A model generated the notes under the pieces. It worked only from the letters and a program-made list of their open reading frames with translations, did not search any database and had not been told where the DNA came from. A program made the translations under genes and the position numbers. Shown piece by piece: positions 32,601-47,600 of a stretch of DNA of 64,000 bases. This stretch comes from Lagopus muta (Eukaryota > Chordata > Aves > Galliformes > Phasianidae): positions 1,736,001-1,800,000 of the forward strand of contig NC_064447.1 in assembly GCF_023343835.1 (NCBI RefSeq), written 5' to 3'. Positions within the stretch are counted from its first letter, which is position 1. Each line of letters opens with the position of its first letter.

Positions 32601-35600
32601 TCTGTTGGGGAGGATTTTGCTCCTATTTCCAACAAGTGATCGACTCTGGAAAAGACACCAGTTCTGTTTTGGTCAGGGGGTTTCCAAAGAACCGCCTCAG
32701 TGACTCTGCATCCAGAGAAGCAGGGCTGTGTTCTGTGCATTCCTCCTGCACAAACCTGATGGCCACTGCTCAGCCCCGTGAGCGAGCCAGAAGTGCTTCT
32801 GGGGACAGATCCAGCTCACGTGGAAGGCAGCTGGACTGAGCTGAGAGCAAAGCAAACAGCCCAAGCCTGGCTGCAGGGTGTCACAGGGCAGGCAGCTGGG
32901 CAGAGCCAGTCCTCCTGGAATCAGGAACCCGCAGGGAACAGCCAGCCCTACAGCAAGTCCTGGTGCAAAGGAGATCTTAAGGTGACAAAATTGAGAACTA
33001 CCTGCTACCAGGAGAGAGACATCACTAAAATAAAGTGCATTCTTTGGGTGGGGGAAAAAAAAGACAGGACTGGGGGGGAACCTCTACTTTCCTCATTTGC
33101 TCTGCCTGTTTTGACTTCCAACTTCCAAAGCTGCACATGTAAACGAATGATAATCAGGAAACAACAGAGGAAGAGGTTTGAGGACCTCCTTCCAAGACAA
33201 ACTGCCAGGGCATTCAATAGGCCCTACTTGCTTTCCTTCTGGACTGACAAGTTCCTTGAGCCAACAGACACAGACCCAAGAGCTGGTTTGTGAGGACAGC
33301 TTCTGCCAGAACCACGCTCTCAGAGCAGTGTGGCTTTAAGCTTGCTGGCAGCTGCAGCCTGGATCTGCTTTGCAGAGCAATCAGGATAAAACATCAGCAA
33401 AACCACAACCCCAAGTTCTCAGGATCCAAGTGGAAGGTCAAGATCACGCTCTCTAACTCTACACTGCCTGCCAGCACAGCTTCCCAAGTCATAACACAAC
33501 TCCACACACACACTTTGAGTTCAGATTGTCAAGCAAAGCTTCCCAAGAGCAGACACCAAGGCCACCCTGCCCAGTGCCCCAATCCTGTCTCCATCCTCCC
33601 CAGTTGGGGCAAATGGGAGGAAGCAGCTCCACGTGGGGCTCAGCCAGGGGACCTTGTGCTTCTCCCAGGCAGCACAGGTGTGCTCCAGACACTGCCTCCC
33701 AAATGAACATCGCTGTTTTCTCCCCTGCAAAGAACAGCTTGCAGACACGCACGCACACAGGGAGCTGGCTCCAGCTCTGCAGACAGCTCTGAGGAAGAGC
33801 TGTTGGCTTTTTTGTTTCTTCCAGGTTTATAAAGAAAAAAGATTCCTGTGGAATAACATGTGCAGAATTGTGATCAACCAGACAGATGAACAGATTCCCA
33901 TCTGCAGCCTAAAACCTTCTTTAAGTGCCCCGATGGCTCTCAACACCCCGATATCTCCATACCTCTCAGTATTTAGCATCACAAGACACCTTGTGAGAGC
34001 ACCTGAGCTGAGCAGCCTCTCCCCAGCCTGCCCCTAGGTGGGTGGGAGAGGACTTTATCCCCCAGCACTGTCCTGGGATTTTTCACAGTTCATTGTCAAA
34101 GTCCATTTCCAGCCTGCTTTTGTTCCACACTTCTGGGATTGGTGCAAGCCTGAGCTCCCAGTGACAGATTTCCACGTGAGTGCATCATGCAGTGAACAAA
34201 GAACAGGGATAATCTGTTATTGTACCCAGCAGCACACGTGGACCCTTACACTGCCAGAAGTCAGGCTTGTTTACAGCAGGAGCTCACACAAAGTCCTGTC
34301 CACATAATCAAAGAGAATCAAACCACATCTCTGTCTGGCTTAAGCACCTGCAGCAAGCAGATCTGCAAGCTTTGAAAGGTGGCAGAAGCAGCGTGCTTGA
34401 AAACAAGTGCTCCCACCGCTGCCACAAACCTTGGCACGCAGAGGACAGGGCAGCCAGGAGAGCCTCACTTGCTGCTACTGTGCACCGATGGAACAAAGCT
34501 GTTGGTTGCTGAGGAAGCCTGGAAGAACCCCCAGACTGGACTTTTGCAGCCCGCGGGACTAAGTAAGCCATAAACAAAGACAGCAAGGAGAACACCATGT
34601 CCCTTCTCCAGCTGGCACCTGGGACCTTGGCCCAGGGCACTGCTCCCTGCTGCCAAAGCATTTCCCAACGGTGTAACACATGGGGGGTTATTTATCACTG
34701 AGCTGGCAGTAAGCACTGTGACAAGCAGAGCTGACTCCTCCAGCAGCTGGACGCCCTCAGAATGACCAGAGGCAGGTAGAGTGTTTGCAGCACCCTGAAA
34801 GCTGCACAGCCTGCATCTCGGAGCCTGCTGAGCTGCTAAAAAGCCCACAGCTCTCTGCGTGCTGAGAAGCCCTGAGTGGGACAGACAGCAACCACTCAAA
34901 CCTGCTGCCAAAGCAGAACTCAACAACACTCATCGTTCTGTTAGGGCTGCAGCCTTGCTGCAAGATGGGAGCGTTCCTCAATGTCATTTTGACTTTCTGT
35001 AGGTAGTCTGTAACCATTCCTGAAGGACTTCTTCTGTCACACTGCCTGGAGAGCTGGGACTTGTCTGCAATGGTTGAAAGAGGTCCCCTCATTAGAAGCC
35101 AGCTCACCAGGGACAGCAAGGCTACTCTGAGATGTTTCCAACAGGGCGACATTCCTCCCCAACAAGAAAACCACACAGCTCCAGAGCCAGAAGCCTGAAC
35201 AGCAGCATGGAACCCTGGGCAAGGCACCAAGGTGCTCAGAAAGAATCCTGCAGCCCAGGTTGAGCAAAAGCACAAAGCTCTGCTGTGTCAGAAAGGAAAG
35301 CTCACAAGGTCTGGCTCCTACCTGGGGACCACTTTTCCATTTAGCAAGGGTTTAACTTGAGGAGATTAAATTCTTATCATTCCATTCAAGAAGCAACGAG
35401 GTGGGAAGGGGAGCCAGGTGTGCTTCCCTTACTTGCAGATGCTTTTCCCCCAGCAGCTGTTCTGTGTATTTTCCTAAGCTCTCTCCACTCATGTACACGT
35501 ACCCCTTCTCAGCCAGCTCCAGCAAGGGCCAGTCATGGCACCTGAGCACCTCCTGCTCTCCCAGCAGCCTCACAGCTCTCTGGAAACCCAGCTCTCACTG

Positions 35601-38600
35601 AGTTAGTCCTTGTTATTCCTTAAAGGAAGCCCAGCCCAGAAGCCCCATCTCTGCTCAATAAAAGCCTTCTGCTTGTTTCCAGCACGAAGGTGTTCATGGC
35701 TGGTTTACACCAAGCTGTTCTTGCACAAATATCATGCTGCACTTTAAGCAGAGTTTAACCCCTCTGGCATCTCTTTGCTCTTCCTGAGCTCCTGGTTTGT
35801 TAGGTTAGAAAAAGCTGTTTCTCTTGCTTCCAACAGTGCTTGCATCAGGCTTCCCACAGAACTCCTGAAGTCTGAGGACATCAAGAGAGAAGAGAGGAAA
35901 GCAGTGCTGAAGCACAGAAACTCAGCCCAACACACAGCATCGAGCACGTCTGGAAGAAACAGGGAACTCAGGAACACTTCATGCCTTCCTCACCACCCAG
36001 ACCACACTGGGTTGAGCTGTCTTTATGCTATCAGTAAAACTGTGTTACCAACTACTAGGTGGCAGCTTGCTCCCAGAGGAAGGGCAGCTCTGCCCAGCTT
36101 TGACAGTACTTATTTCCAGCATGCAGAAGCCAACAACTATTCAAGCCTGTTCCTGCAGCAGAGATCTTCATCATTCAAATCTAACATCCCTCTTGCATTG
36201 GTTAACCATGAAGAGTTTGAATTAGCATACTTTCCGCTTTCAGAAGACGTGGAGGTTATTTCAGAGACACTTGCATTCCTGCTCATTCAGGAGCACTGCT
36301 GGGATGCCACATGGGAGCCAACCACCTGAAGCTGTACTTCAGACCTGGAGAGAACTGCACCAGGGCTGCAGCTCTCAGCCTTCAGAAGGCACCCGCTCAC
36401 CCTTCGCTGTGCAGCACTCATCACAAGAACATCTTTGAGCAGGCAGTGGAGACGTTTCACTTGGGAGCTCTCTCTTCTTCAGGCAGGCTTGCTGCTTCTG
36501 GCTGTTTTGCAGTTACAAAGGGTAAAGACTGGTTGTTGTTGGAACCAAGGCACCACAGCAGGTCTCTGCAACAGGGATTTGTGGCACAGACAAAAGACAG
36601 ACCCTGAGAAAGAAGCATAAGCTGCACTCTGTTGCCTAAGTGAAGTGCATACTCCAGCACTCAGCAATGGACCATTCATGTTACAGGTGCCTCTGCCAAG
36701 CTGGCTGATCACATTTACTTGAATGCCTGTCCACGTGTTTCCTTGAGGACGGTGTGCAGGTAAGATGGACAAGGCAAAAAAACCTTCCCCACTGTACAGT
36801 GAGAGTTCCTAAAGCAATGCTGATGAATCAAGCAGAAGGGTAAGATGTTACCTCTAAACCAAACACGATCAAGAACCTCATTACAAGGAAGGAAGGTAAA
36901 AGAAAGCCGTTTCAAGCTTCAGGTCAGCTGGCTTCCCCCATCCAGCCTCAGGTGTGCTGTGTGCAGAAGACAGGCTGCAGGAACCCAATGGATGCACTCC
37001 CAGTGCCTTACAGCTCTGCTTCAGTTGCTAAACAGACACATATCTTGATCCATCTGAACATTCTCAACACCATTTATTTCACCTTTCCCATCTGTCCCAG
37101 TTCATCACACGGCAGCCACAAGTTCTGGCACACACTGTGCAGGCTCTGCTGGCTGGAGCCCTGTGCAGACACTGTGCTTGCTGCTCCCTGTTTGATTTGG
37201 GCATTTGACAGCAAGGTCTCAGGAAGACTGCCCAAAGCCAAGCCATGTGGCAACCAGAAAACCACAGTGCCGCATTGCTTGCTTATAAGGGAAAGGACAC
37301 CACCTCAAGCATGCAGGTTGCATTAGGACTGGAGCTCTGTACAGTTCTCTGAAATACAGTGTGAGCAGGGTGAAGTTCTGTGTAGAAGTAGAAGGACTTT
37401 TGCCAAACTTTCTGAATAAGAAAAGAAAGGCAATCACTGTAGTTCTTTTAACTTAATGAGATTTTTTTTTTTTTTTTTTTTAAGCTAATGATCCTTTATC
37501 TGGAGGGACTCTGGGATGTTACTCAAAGGATGACTATTAATACATCAAAAAAAGCACTGTTAAATAGCATTTCTTTCAGAAGACCAAAAGATTTTACTAG
37601 CCATTCACCATCTAGATGCTATTCTGGAACAAGGCCCAAAGGAGAAGCTCAAAATTTAACTCTCTGTTTCATGTTTTAAGGAACTTAGTTTAAGATCCAA
37701 GTGAGCTGCTTTAGTTTCACGCCTGCACCGAACGTACAAGCAGGAGCCACCTTATTTTTGGAACTGATTTGGTGGCAATACAGAGGAAGAACTCCATTGG
37801 GAAAGCTGGTGTTGTTTTGAAACATACCTGATAAGCCTCTGAAATTAGGAGCCCCCACATTAAAGCTAAGGCAGATCTCAGGTTAGAATTGCCTCATTCT
37901 CTGTAATTCCAACTTCTCAACCCTCGTCTAGAAACAACAGACAGCAATCCATTACAGAACATCCCAGCAGCAGCCCAGGAGTGTCACTCACTCCTCTGTC
38001 TGCTATCATTCCATAAAACAAGAAAACCAGAGCACAGGAAGACCTGTGGTGCCTCCTGGTATTTTCACAGATCCCATCCTTTTGATGCTTGATTTGTCTC
38101 AGCATGAAAGATTGTCACAGCCCAAAGAAAAGGACTGGCTCCTGTCAAACACGGGACAGCAGTGCTCACCTGGGCTCCTCTGGAGTACGACCTGAAAATG
38201 GTGCAAAATCTGCCTTGCCCCGACGTGTCCCTGAAACAAAGAAAGCCTGTGAAAGGTAGGAAGAAACAAATCCCAGACTCCACATCTCCCACTGAGCTAC
38301 AAATGGGAAAAGTGGCACCTTACAAGAAAGGGAAACACAAAATAGAAGGAGCGTATGCAATCACATAGGGCAGAGAGATAAATGAGCTGTTTGTTAGAAA
38401 AATGAGGACATCAGTTCCTGAGAGAGCAGGATTCTAATTAAACCATGAAATCATACACCCTTAGAGTCAGTCTCTGAGGCTGAGAATGTGTCATTCATTC
38501 CCAGTGTAACAGTTCACACAGAACACTAATATTCCAGTTATTTCATACACGCCTTGGTAGACAAGTTTGCTTTCATGTTTCAGGACCTGTGTCACTCCCT

Positions 38601-41600
38601 ACTCGATCCAGCTGAAGCACAACAGGGGCAGGCTATTCCTCCTGCACTGTTGGGGCATCTTAGCAGTTTATATCTCAGAGCAGGACCAGATGGGCTCCAG
38701 CTCTTCTTCCAGCGCTGACAGGTAAGGAAGGGTCACCTCTCAGTGCAGTGCTCTCACTTCTCCATCCCAGTGCCAGGGATACACCCTGCTCTCCAGGCAC
38801 TGACTGTATGGTGACCAAGTCATGGACAAATCCAGGCTTCCGTAGGAACTGAGGGCTTTGTCCTCCTAATTCTATTTGTTTCCAACTCTAGGATTTCAGT
38901 GGAGTCCAGTATCACCTTCAAAACAGTATCACTCCTTTAGAGCTGTATGGGAACAGAGTCAGCTGTGGTGCAGAAAGGCTGAAATGGAACCACTTTGGCA
39001 AAGGACAGCATGCTGCTGTTGCTGCTCAGTCACAGAAAGGGGTTTGATTCACTAGGATAACTTACTGGGGAGAGGAGCTACCAAGCCTCAGCATACAGCC
39101 AGGGATGCTCTGCACTCACCATGCTGTGGTGCAGCTCAGAAGCCAAACTCACCAGAGCTCCAGCTTGACCCTTCTGCCGTCCAGCAGGATGGTAGTAGTC
39201 TTGTAGTCAATTCCTAGAGAGAAAAGAACAGGGGTCAAACAGGCAGGGAGGTGGTGATGCTGAGAAGCCTGCCCAGAGAACGCAGCTGCTGCTTTCCGAC
39301 TGCAAGGACAAAAGGAGTGAAGAACTACAAGGCATGCACACCTGCTATGCTTGCTAATAGAGACATGCAAATTAAACTGTTTACTTCATTAAACAAGGAA
39401 AGTCTCAAACTCGGTGATGGAAGAACTGACTCAATGTGAATGTATTCTGGAAGAACGTTACTTTTTCTATGACCATCCTCTACACTCGTCCTTGAGGGCA
39501 CAGCAGCACACAGCAGCCTGTACTGCAGAGCAATGCAGGGCAGTCAATGTGAGCGTTGGGTTCCAGTGAGAGAGAAGCCCAGAAACCCTCAGTTACAAGC
39601 CCCACCACGGCACGGCCATGCTCCATCACCTCTGTATTTCATTTTCCTTCCTCTCAGCAGGGGAGCAATGTGAGGGGTTTCACATTAGGGCCACGTGTGC
39701 CTGCGAATCAGGCTGATGCAACTTCAGGAGGATCCTCCAGCAGCTCGGCTGCTGAGCAGGCAGAAGGCACTCCTTCCTCAACAACAGCTGAGAAAACAGC
39801 ACGGACAACTGCTTCCCATAGGGCCCCAGCTCCAGAGCAGCAGAAGACCCCGAAATTGCAGTCACATGAGGAGTGCCCAGCACCTTCAGATACAGATTTT
39901 GTGCACAGCCACCCTTCCTGCAGCTTCCCTGCAAGATCCTGCACATCTGGCTGATCTCTACCACTTGCTGCACCCACTGCAGAGCATGAAGTAATTTACA
40001 GCCATCTGTAGCAATGCCAAGTAACTTCCCTCCGATTGCATCAGCTTCATTCTCTCCTCCAGCTACTAGATATCAAACTCTGAACATGTATTAAAAACTC
40101 ACTGCTGAGTAACCACCTGTATGTCCCTTCTGCAACAACACTGCCCTGAAAACCAAACAGACAAGTTTGTCAATAAGGCAAATGGATTTTTGTCTGAGTC
40201 ATCAGCAGGAGCTCCCTGTTAGAGAGAAACAAATTAGATTTCAGTCTTTGCAGGGTGCTATAAAAAGCAATCAAGATAATTATCTTAAATTCCAACTATT
40301 TCCAGTGCTTTATCACAGAAAATAGATAGTTTACTTTTTATCATCCTCCAGAGACGAGTGGTTTGTATTTATTTGCTTGGCAGATATAAAACCCGCATCC
40401 CTGGGGACAGCAAGCAGCAGTGAGCCTGCTCCATGCCCACGAGAGAGCAGGACATCCCTGTGAATCCTCTTAGCTCCCAAAGCGGGGCAAAGTAAGAGGC
40501 ATCAACATCCAGCACCTCGTGCTCACAGCACACAAAGCAGGGCACAAGGGCTGGGTTTCACACTCTGGGAGCTGCCAGTCCCCTGGTCCATGCACAGCTC
40601 CTCCTGCACATCGCAGCTGGAAGAGAAGAGCAGCGGCCTTTGGGGATGGCACCGCTGAAGGACTGCGATGAAATCAGCCTGAGGAAGCTGTGTGCACCCA
40701 AGCAAAAAGCAAAGCTGTTTTGTCTTTTTATTCTAGGCTACAATCAGCATTTAAACACACGTGGTAAAGTAAGCTGGAAACTAGCGATGCCTTCCAGGCT
40801 GGATGTGGCTCTGGGCAGCCTGGTCTGGTGGCTGTGACCCTGCATATTAGCAGTGGGTCTGAAACTAGATGATCCTTGTGGTCCTTTTCAACCCATCCTG
40901 TAATTCTTTTGTGTGCAATCCGCATCACTCACATTTGAATTAAGGGCTAAATGTACAAGTTACTTTGAGCAAAAAACCTCCACCTACCAGCTCAGTGGTG
41001 AGAACAAAGACTGTGCAGCTGCAACATCTGTGACAGCTTCAGCTCTGCTTCCCCTCTGCATGCACACAGTGCATCAGGCCAGCTCAAAGGGACCCTTCCA
41101 TTAAAGCTTGCACCTAACTGTTCTGGGGAGGGATCTGTCCTGCACTGGCTCAGTGCTCAGAGCAGGAAGCAGATCCTATGTGACACAAGCCAAACCCATG
41201 TGCTGCTGCCCTGCCAGCCACAGCCACCCCTGAACTCAGTGCAGCACTGAGGGGGATGCAGAGCAGGGCTGCCCCTACCTGGCCCTGCCCGAGGCGCTGC
41301 TGTGCAGCCTAGGCTGGAGCTCAGCTCCTTGTCCCAGAGCTGCTGCTGGCCGGGCACAGCAGCCACTAGATGTCATCGTCGCCCAGAGCGCTGCTGGCAG
41401 TCTGACGCTCCCAGCCAGCCACGCTGTACCACAGATTTTTATTTATTTATTTATTTCCATTTTGGGCAGCTCAGAAACTGATAAACTCAGCAAAGGTGTT
41501 AAATTTTCCTTCCTGTAGTCATCAGTGGTTTCCCCAACCCGAGCATCACCTCAGCTGGCAGCTGCATACGGCTCATTTCAGGACTGCCATTTCAGCTCCT

Positions 41601-44600
41601 CCAGCAGGGATGCACAGCCACAACCCCACACCACATCCCTGCAGCTCCTGCAGCCTTCCTGGCCTCTCTGCCACCCGCCTGGCCCCCCAGACACACAGCC
41701 CTGCAGAAGGCAAGCAGCCCTGCTGAAAGCTCAGCAGCTATCAGCCCATCTCTCTTGACCAACACCAAGCATGATGTAACCAAACTAGCGACGCTTGGTG
41801 AACAAGTCGGGGCTGTTCCCTGTGATTTAGCATTCAGTCCAACCCCTCTGCTATTCTTCTTCAGGCTCCTGCTTATGCTGATGCCAACATGACCCCACTG
41901 TTGGAGCTGCCAGCCGACCTGGCACGCAGCAACCTGTTGTCACCACGGCTGGGGACAGACACCCCGCTCCCCTCCCAGGGCCGGGCTTCACGCACGAGCA
42001 CCATAATCATTCCTGGGCAAAGCTCCAGGGCATCCCAACCTTTATCCCTTCTGCCAGGCAATATATGGGAAACCTGCCCACCAGCCACTTTCCCATGGGA
42101 ATGGGCAGGGTGTACATAGGAATCTCTGACCGATTCCAAATTACTCATGCCAACACAGGATGCTTCACATCAATGCCCGCTGAAACAAAACTCGGACGAG
42201 TTAAAATTCGAGCTTTCAGCTGTGAGATTACATCTGATGTAACCAGGAAAAGCAAAACCCCGCCAAGAAGTGACACTTTTCTTCCAGCACTCGACAGCAC
42301 TTCGTGGTGGGGCTGCCAGCCTCCTTCCCCTGGGAACTCACTGCCCTGCAGGACGTGTCCCGACACCATCACTGAGCACTGGGCACCCTCTGCACAGCAG
42401 CAGCATGCCAAAAGCCAAAGTCAGAGCAGGGCTGGTGGACAAGCAGGCACAGGGGCTGGGAAGTCACTGGAAAAGGCAGAAAGATAACAGGGATGTGTAC
42501 TTCATGCTGCTCTCGAGCTGTACTTCATGCAGTTCTTGAGATCTCCCCTTCAAATGATGAAGATATTGAGAAAATTGCTTCAAATGTTGAAGCAACCAAT
42601 GCTCTGTACTGCTGTAAGCACAGTGGTTCTTTATGTAAGTTCCTGCTCTGGAAAACAGGAGTTTTGCAGTTGTAGACTCTCAAGGCTGACCCTGCCACAA
42701 TCTCCTGCACACATCTTCTGTCCTTACAAAGCAGGATCTGCACAAACTCTTCTCAATTTTCCCACAAAACAATCAGAACAGCACACAGATTATTTTCTCC
42801 TTTGGATTTCCGAGACAATCCTCAGCAGGTGTTGGGATGAAAACGAGTCCAGCGCTCCTTCAACAGAGGCAGTGTGGCAGCTGCCAGAGCCATCAGTGCA
42901 TTTTAGGTCTCTGAGTACCATCCTCCCTGAGAGAGGCTCTGATAAGCCAACATGTTCGCCCTACAGGTGGGCAAACACACAGGGAGCTGCCATGGCAGAG
43001 GGGAGGGAGAGCTGCCCCCATTGCAACAAACTGCCCATAGGGTCCCCAGGACTTTTCTCCATATCAGCACTGCACCAGGCTGGCAGCAGCTCCAGCCTCT
43101 GCCTGTCATGTCTCAAAACAAACAACCAAACACAAATGTAGTTCATATATGAATCAGGATCAAAGGGCATTCCAGGTGACATCCAAAAATCACTTCCCAA
43201 AGGAAAGGAAAAAATGTGGTGCATTCAAGTGAGACACTGGCATAGTTACAGATAGTTTCTGTCCTAGTGCCACTCTGCTTATCCCTTACAGTGGGTGCAA
43301 ATCAGAGCAACCCTTCTGCTGCTTCAGTCACTGCTAGGGTTTGCAGGGCTCAGTTTTGGGGCCAGTTCTCTTTGATGTCTTCTTCAACTTGGATCCAGGG
43401 CTGGAAGACACACTGAGTCAGTTTGCAGAAGACACAGAACTGGGAAGAGCTGCTGCTTCCCTGGAGGGAGGAAAAGCATTGCAGAGAGATCTTAACAGAT
43501 TAGAGGGATGTGCACTGGCAGCCACATGAGGAATAACAGGAGCAGTGCTGGATTCTGCACTGGGATGGGGCAGCCCTGGGCACTGAGTGGGGACACGACA
43601 CTGAGATGCAGCCCCAGGAGAGGGACCTCAGAGCAAGGCCAGGAGCCCACTTCTATTTGAGACAGGGCAGCTTTGCCATCAGTACAAGCAAAGACAATGT
43701 GCCACAGCTGTCTAACTGAAAACATTCAGTTTCCACCCAGACATTCTGTTCTCTTACAGGTCATCAGCTCTGCCAAGTCCAGAGGAAGGCCTGGGTCCAC
43801 ATTACCAGGTATTTACTAAGGTAAATAGGCTCATGTTGCCAGCATCTGATGGCAGGAGGGATGGGATCCTTCTCAAGCCCCACCACTCCCCTACAGCAGC
43901 AACTCCAGGGACACCTGAATTCACCTCTGCAAGGACTCCAGCCTGACCTGGCAGCCCGCACGCCCCTGCCCTCCTTCCCCACTCACCCTGTGTGCTGCTG
44001 GAGAATGATGCAGCACCCACCAAGCAGCAAACCCCCACAGAGCAGGCCTTAGTCCCCACTGGGGAGCAGAGAGAACAGGCTTAGTGCCACCCTGGCCAGA
44101 GAAAAAGGAAGAAAAGCAAAGCTGGAACCTGAAATAGAGAACACTTCCAAGATTCAGCCGCCTCCAATTTCAGTGTCCTCAGGTAACCGGAGCCGGTTGC
44201 AACACGCCGCGTTCAACAAGATGCTTGGGAAAAAGCAGAGCAGGTCTCAGAGCATATGGCAAATAAATAACTGGAAAAACGTGAAGACACACTGTGACTG
44301 CAGAGCAGGAGAACGTCGGGGTAAGGAACAAACCTTGTTTCTCCTCACAGCGGGGCAGCAACGAACACCTCGCAGTCAGCATGGTGCACTGCAGACTGCA
44401 GCAAATGTGAGGCACGAGAGTCAGGGAAATCCGTACTCAACAGACGAGGAAGGATCAGCAGTCACAGCATCCCGTGCAGCTGCACTTGTGGCAGTGAGAA
44501 CAATCACATAAAGACGTACATGTCAAGAAACACTTCAGGGCGAGCCAATGGAACAAGTCATCTTTTGTTCCCTTCTTTAGAAAGATGTTCAGAAAAAAAT

Positions 44601-47600
44601 CTTCAGTAAAGTTTCTTAATCAGAAGGACTTTGAGAAGTGCAGCTAAGCAGAGAGGGATAATACCATCGGTTGCTAACCTACAACATCAAAATAATACTG
44701 TGGAGCCCAGCAAGAACACCATAATTAATACTGAAGTTTTCAGTCCCAGCCCAGATGCTGCTGGGGAACAGAACCAAGCCTGGCACTGCTCTGTGTTCCA
44801 GTACAGCCAGAGAGATGGTTAGAAATGCTGTCAGTTTCATCTGACAGCAGGATAAAGTGAGCTCACCGACCTGAGACCAACGCAGGCAAAAATGGAGTGG
44901 CCTGCTGATGGAAAGCACCCAACGCACCCGCACACACCTGGGAGGTGCGGTCAGCCTCTGTGCTGGAAATGCTTCCCTGTGTGTGCCAGACAAGCTGCTG
45001 GAAGCTCCCTCCCTGTCCTCCATGCAGAGCTTGTGCAAACATTTCAGGTAGAAGAACAGAGAAGAGACAAGCAGGTTATTAAAGCTAAGCAAAAAGCAGT
45101 GCAGCGAGCAGCACGTCTGAGGGGCTCCGTTTGTAACGGCATTCCTGTGCTCTTCAGCACAGCCTGAAGCAGCCAGAGCAGAAACTCATTTATCCCAAAC
45201 GTCAGCAATAACTGAGAAGTGCTCAAAGACAACCTCTTACCCTGCCAAGTCCCTGGGTGTTACAGATGTTAACAAGAAGTTTCTCTGCCATGACTGACGT
45301 GGCTGGGTTTTAACATCTCACCCGGGCAGCACACAGCAGACATGCAGCTCCAGCCAGCACACCTCGCCTGGCTGAGCTTCCATGGGGATGAGACCTGCTC
45401 ACAACAGGGCTTGTGCCCCGCTGGGAAGGCTGAGGACCAGGAGTTTATCACCAAACCTCTCCTGGGCAGAAGGCAGCGCCGGGACCAGCGCTGAACCGAC
45501 TCTGTGCTGCCTGTAAGTGGTGTTAAATCATTCAGAGAAAGGTGGTACGAGCACATAAGCAGTAGCTGATGAAAAAAAAGCGAATTTCAATCTGTCCAAA
45601 TAACGAGTGATGAAATCATCCGACCTTAAAAAGCGTGTGCAACAGCACATTAACAGCAGCAATTGAGCTCGTCAGCTCAGAGCTGTAAGCCACAGAAAAG
45701 TCCCTTCCAAACAACACATGAGCTCATCAGCTTGAGTCATGCATTCAATTACCTACTCCTCACATAGACAAATAACAAATTATCTTCATCAGCAACGGGG
45801 GTCAACAAAACATATGGCTTTGAACAAAGATGGCTTCATCTCAGGTCTGTGCCTTTTGGCACTAACACACCTCGCAGCATTGCTTTGTTTCTGTCAGCAC
45901 GGTGATAAAGTTCCTGAACAGCAGTGCTGCAGAACAGCCCAGGCTGGTGACTGCAGGGGTGGAGCAGAAGGCCACAAAGCAGCACTCCTACTGCTGTGCT
46001 GCAGCGTGGTGTGATGGGAAGCTACCTTCAGAACAGGCACCAGAGGTCTCTGCTCCCAGCAAACACCCTGATCAGCGCTGCTCCACGCAGGGCACAAGGG
46101 GCCATTTGCTCCAGCCTTCATCACCTCCTCCTCACAGCAGCAATCCAAGCCCTACTCCTGCTGCACAACCCGATGCGAAGCGACTCAGCTCTGAGCGCAT
46201 CACAGCTGGGATGGGAGACTCACAAGAATGTTTCCCAAGTGCTTTGCTCCCAAGCATCCAGCTATCGACTCCAAGGTAGCCAGAACCTCAGACCAGAAAT
46301 TGCTTGTTTATAGCCAGCCAAAAGCAAAATGTGCATTCACTCCCTGCAGGATGCCCAGCCCTGCTGAGTGCTTCGCCTGCCAGCTGCTGCTCCGCGTCCC
46401 AGCGGTGCTTTGGCAGCACTGGATACCCACAGAGGAACTGTTCCACGCTGAGGATGACATCTGTATCTGAAATCTGTATTTGGAGCCAGAAGCAAATCTG
46501 TTCCTGGAACTCCAGCCATTTCAGTGGGCACCCAGCAAGCTGCTGAAACAGCCACAAGACAGTCCAGAACTGGGAATGTTAAGTGGATTTGTTCTTTAGA
46601 AGAACATCAAGATTGAATTTATGCACAGAAGCTTCTACAAACAAAAGAGTTTCTTCATCCTCGGCAGTTCTGATGTCCATAAAAACCATACAGCTGCACC
46701 CAGAAACAAAGGCAGCCAGTGAGGATGCATGGCAGGGCACCATAACAATCAGCATTGTTGCTGGGTCACCATACAAACACCAAGATGCACTCGGAGACAA
46801 AAACAACAACAAAAAATCATTGAAAAAGGGCTAAGTTATTGTGTGAAATACCTTCAGTACACTGCCCTCCCAGTGCTTAATGCGGGCACCTCCTGACACC
46901 ACGTGCATGGACTCCTTGCTCCTGTGCCTGATGCAGGTTCTGCCTGTTGAATGGACCCACTGCAACTCCACACAGCAGTGCTGCCTGCTGTCCTAATGGG
47001 GAGGGAGAGAAGAAGTCCAGAAGGGTACAGCCATGTGCAAGGGAGCACTCCTCACCAGCAGGACCCCCATGTGAGCAAACTCAGTCCCAGAACTGCTGTC
47101 ACAGCCTTAGTGCTACTGCAGCCCCTGAAGGATCGCGCAGACCTCTGATGCTCCCCATGGGATGGGGCTCTCAGCACAACAGTGCAGGCGAGCTGAGATC
47201 TCATATCAGAGCTTCCTTGCTCCTCCTCAGCTCCAAATCAAATCGAAAGCTGTACAGCATAATACAGCACCCTGCTTGCCAGGCCTGGCTGTCAGAGGGC
47301 AAGGAGGTGAGAGCAAAGCAAGGCTGTAAATCCTTGGCTCGGAAAGCTAAGCTCGTAGTGCAGCTGTTTGTGAGTGCACAGAGAGATGCTCTGCTCTTCA
47401 GTGAGAGGGAGGGAAGGAAGGAGCTGCTGAGGAGAGCATGCCAGGGAACAGCTGGAAACTGGAGCTGAGGGAGATGGGGCAGAGAAGGAAATTTTATGTG
47501 GGCTTTCCTATGTGGTTTAGATAGGAAAAATAGACACCATCAGAAGCAGACTCATCTTGGAATCGGGTAAAATGGAAACAGAAAGAAGAAACAACCCTAA

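Larger units (their letters stand above)
32167..38169 (-). other. RAB40C: RAB40C intron 3
   Basis: This 6.0-kb intron holds the young CR1 fragment at 32331-32589 and a T21 run at 37462-37482. I see no further exon, RNA gene or other repeat family. Confidence 0.65.

Noticed and set aside
37462-37482. T21 run as the tail of a processed retrocopy
   Set aside because: No gene-like body or target-site duplication is visible on either side.
43345-43640. Reverse-transcriptase-like peptide as a possible endogenous retrovirus
   Set aside because: The motifs match CR1 LINE ORF2, not a retroviral polymerase, and no LTR, primer-binding site or gag/env trace is nearby.
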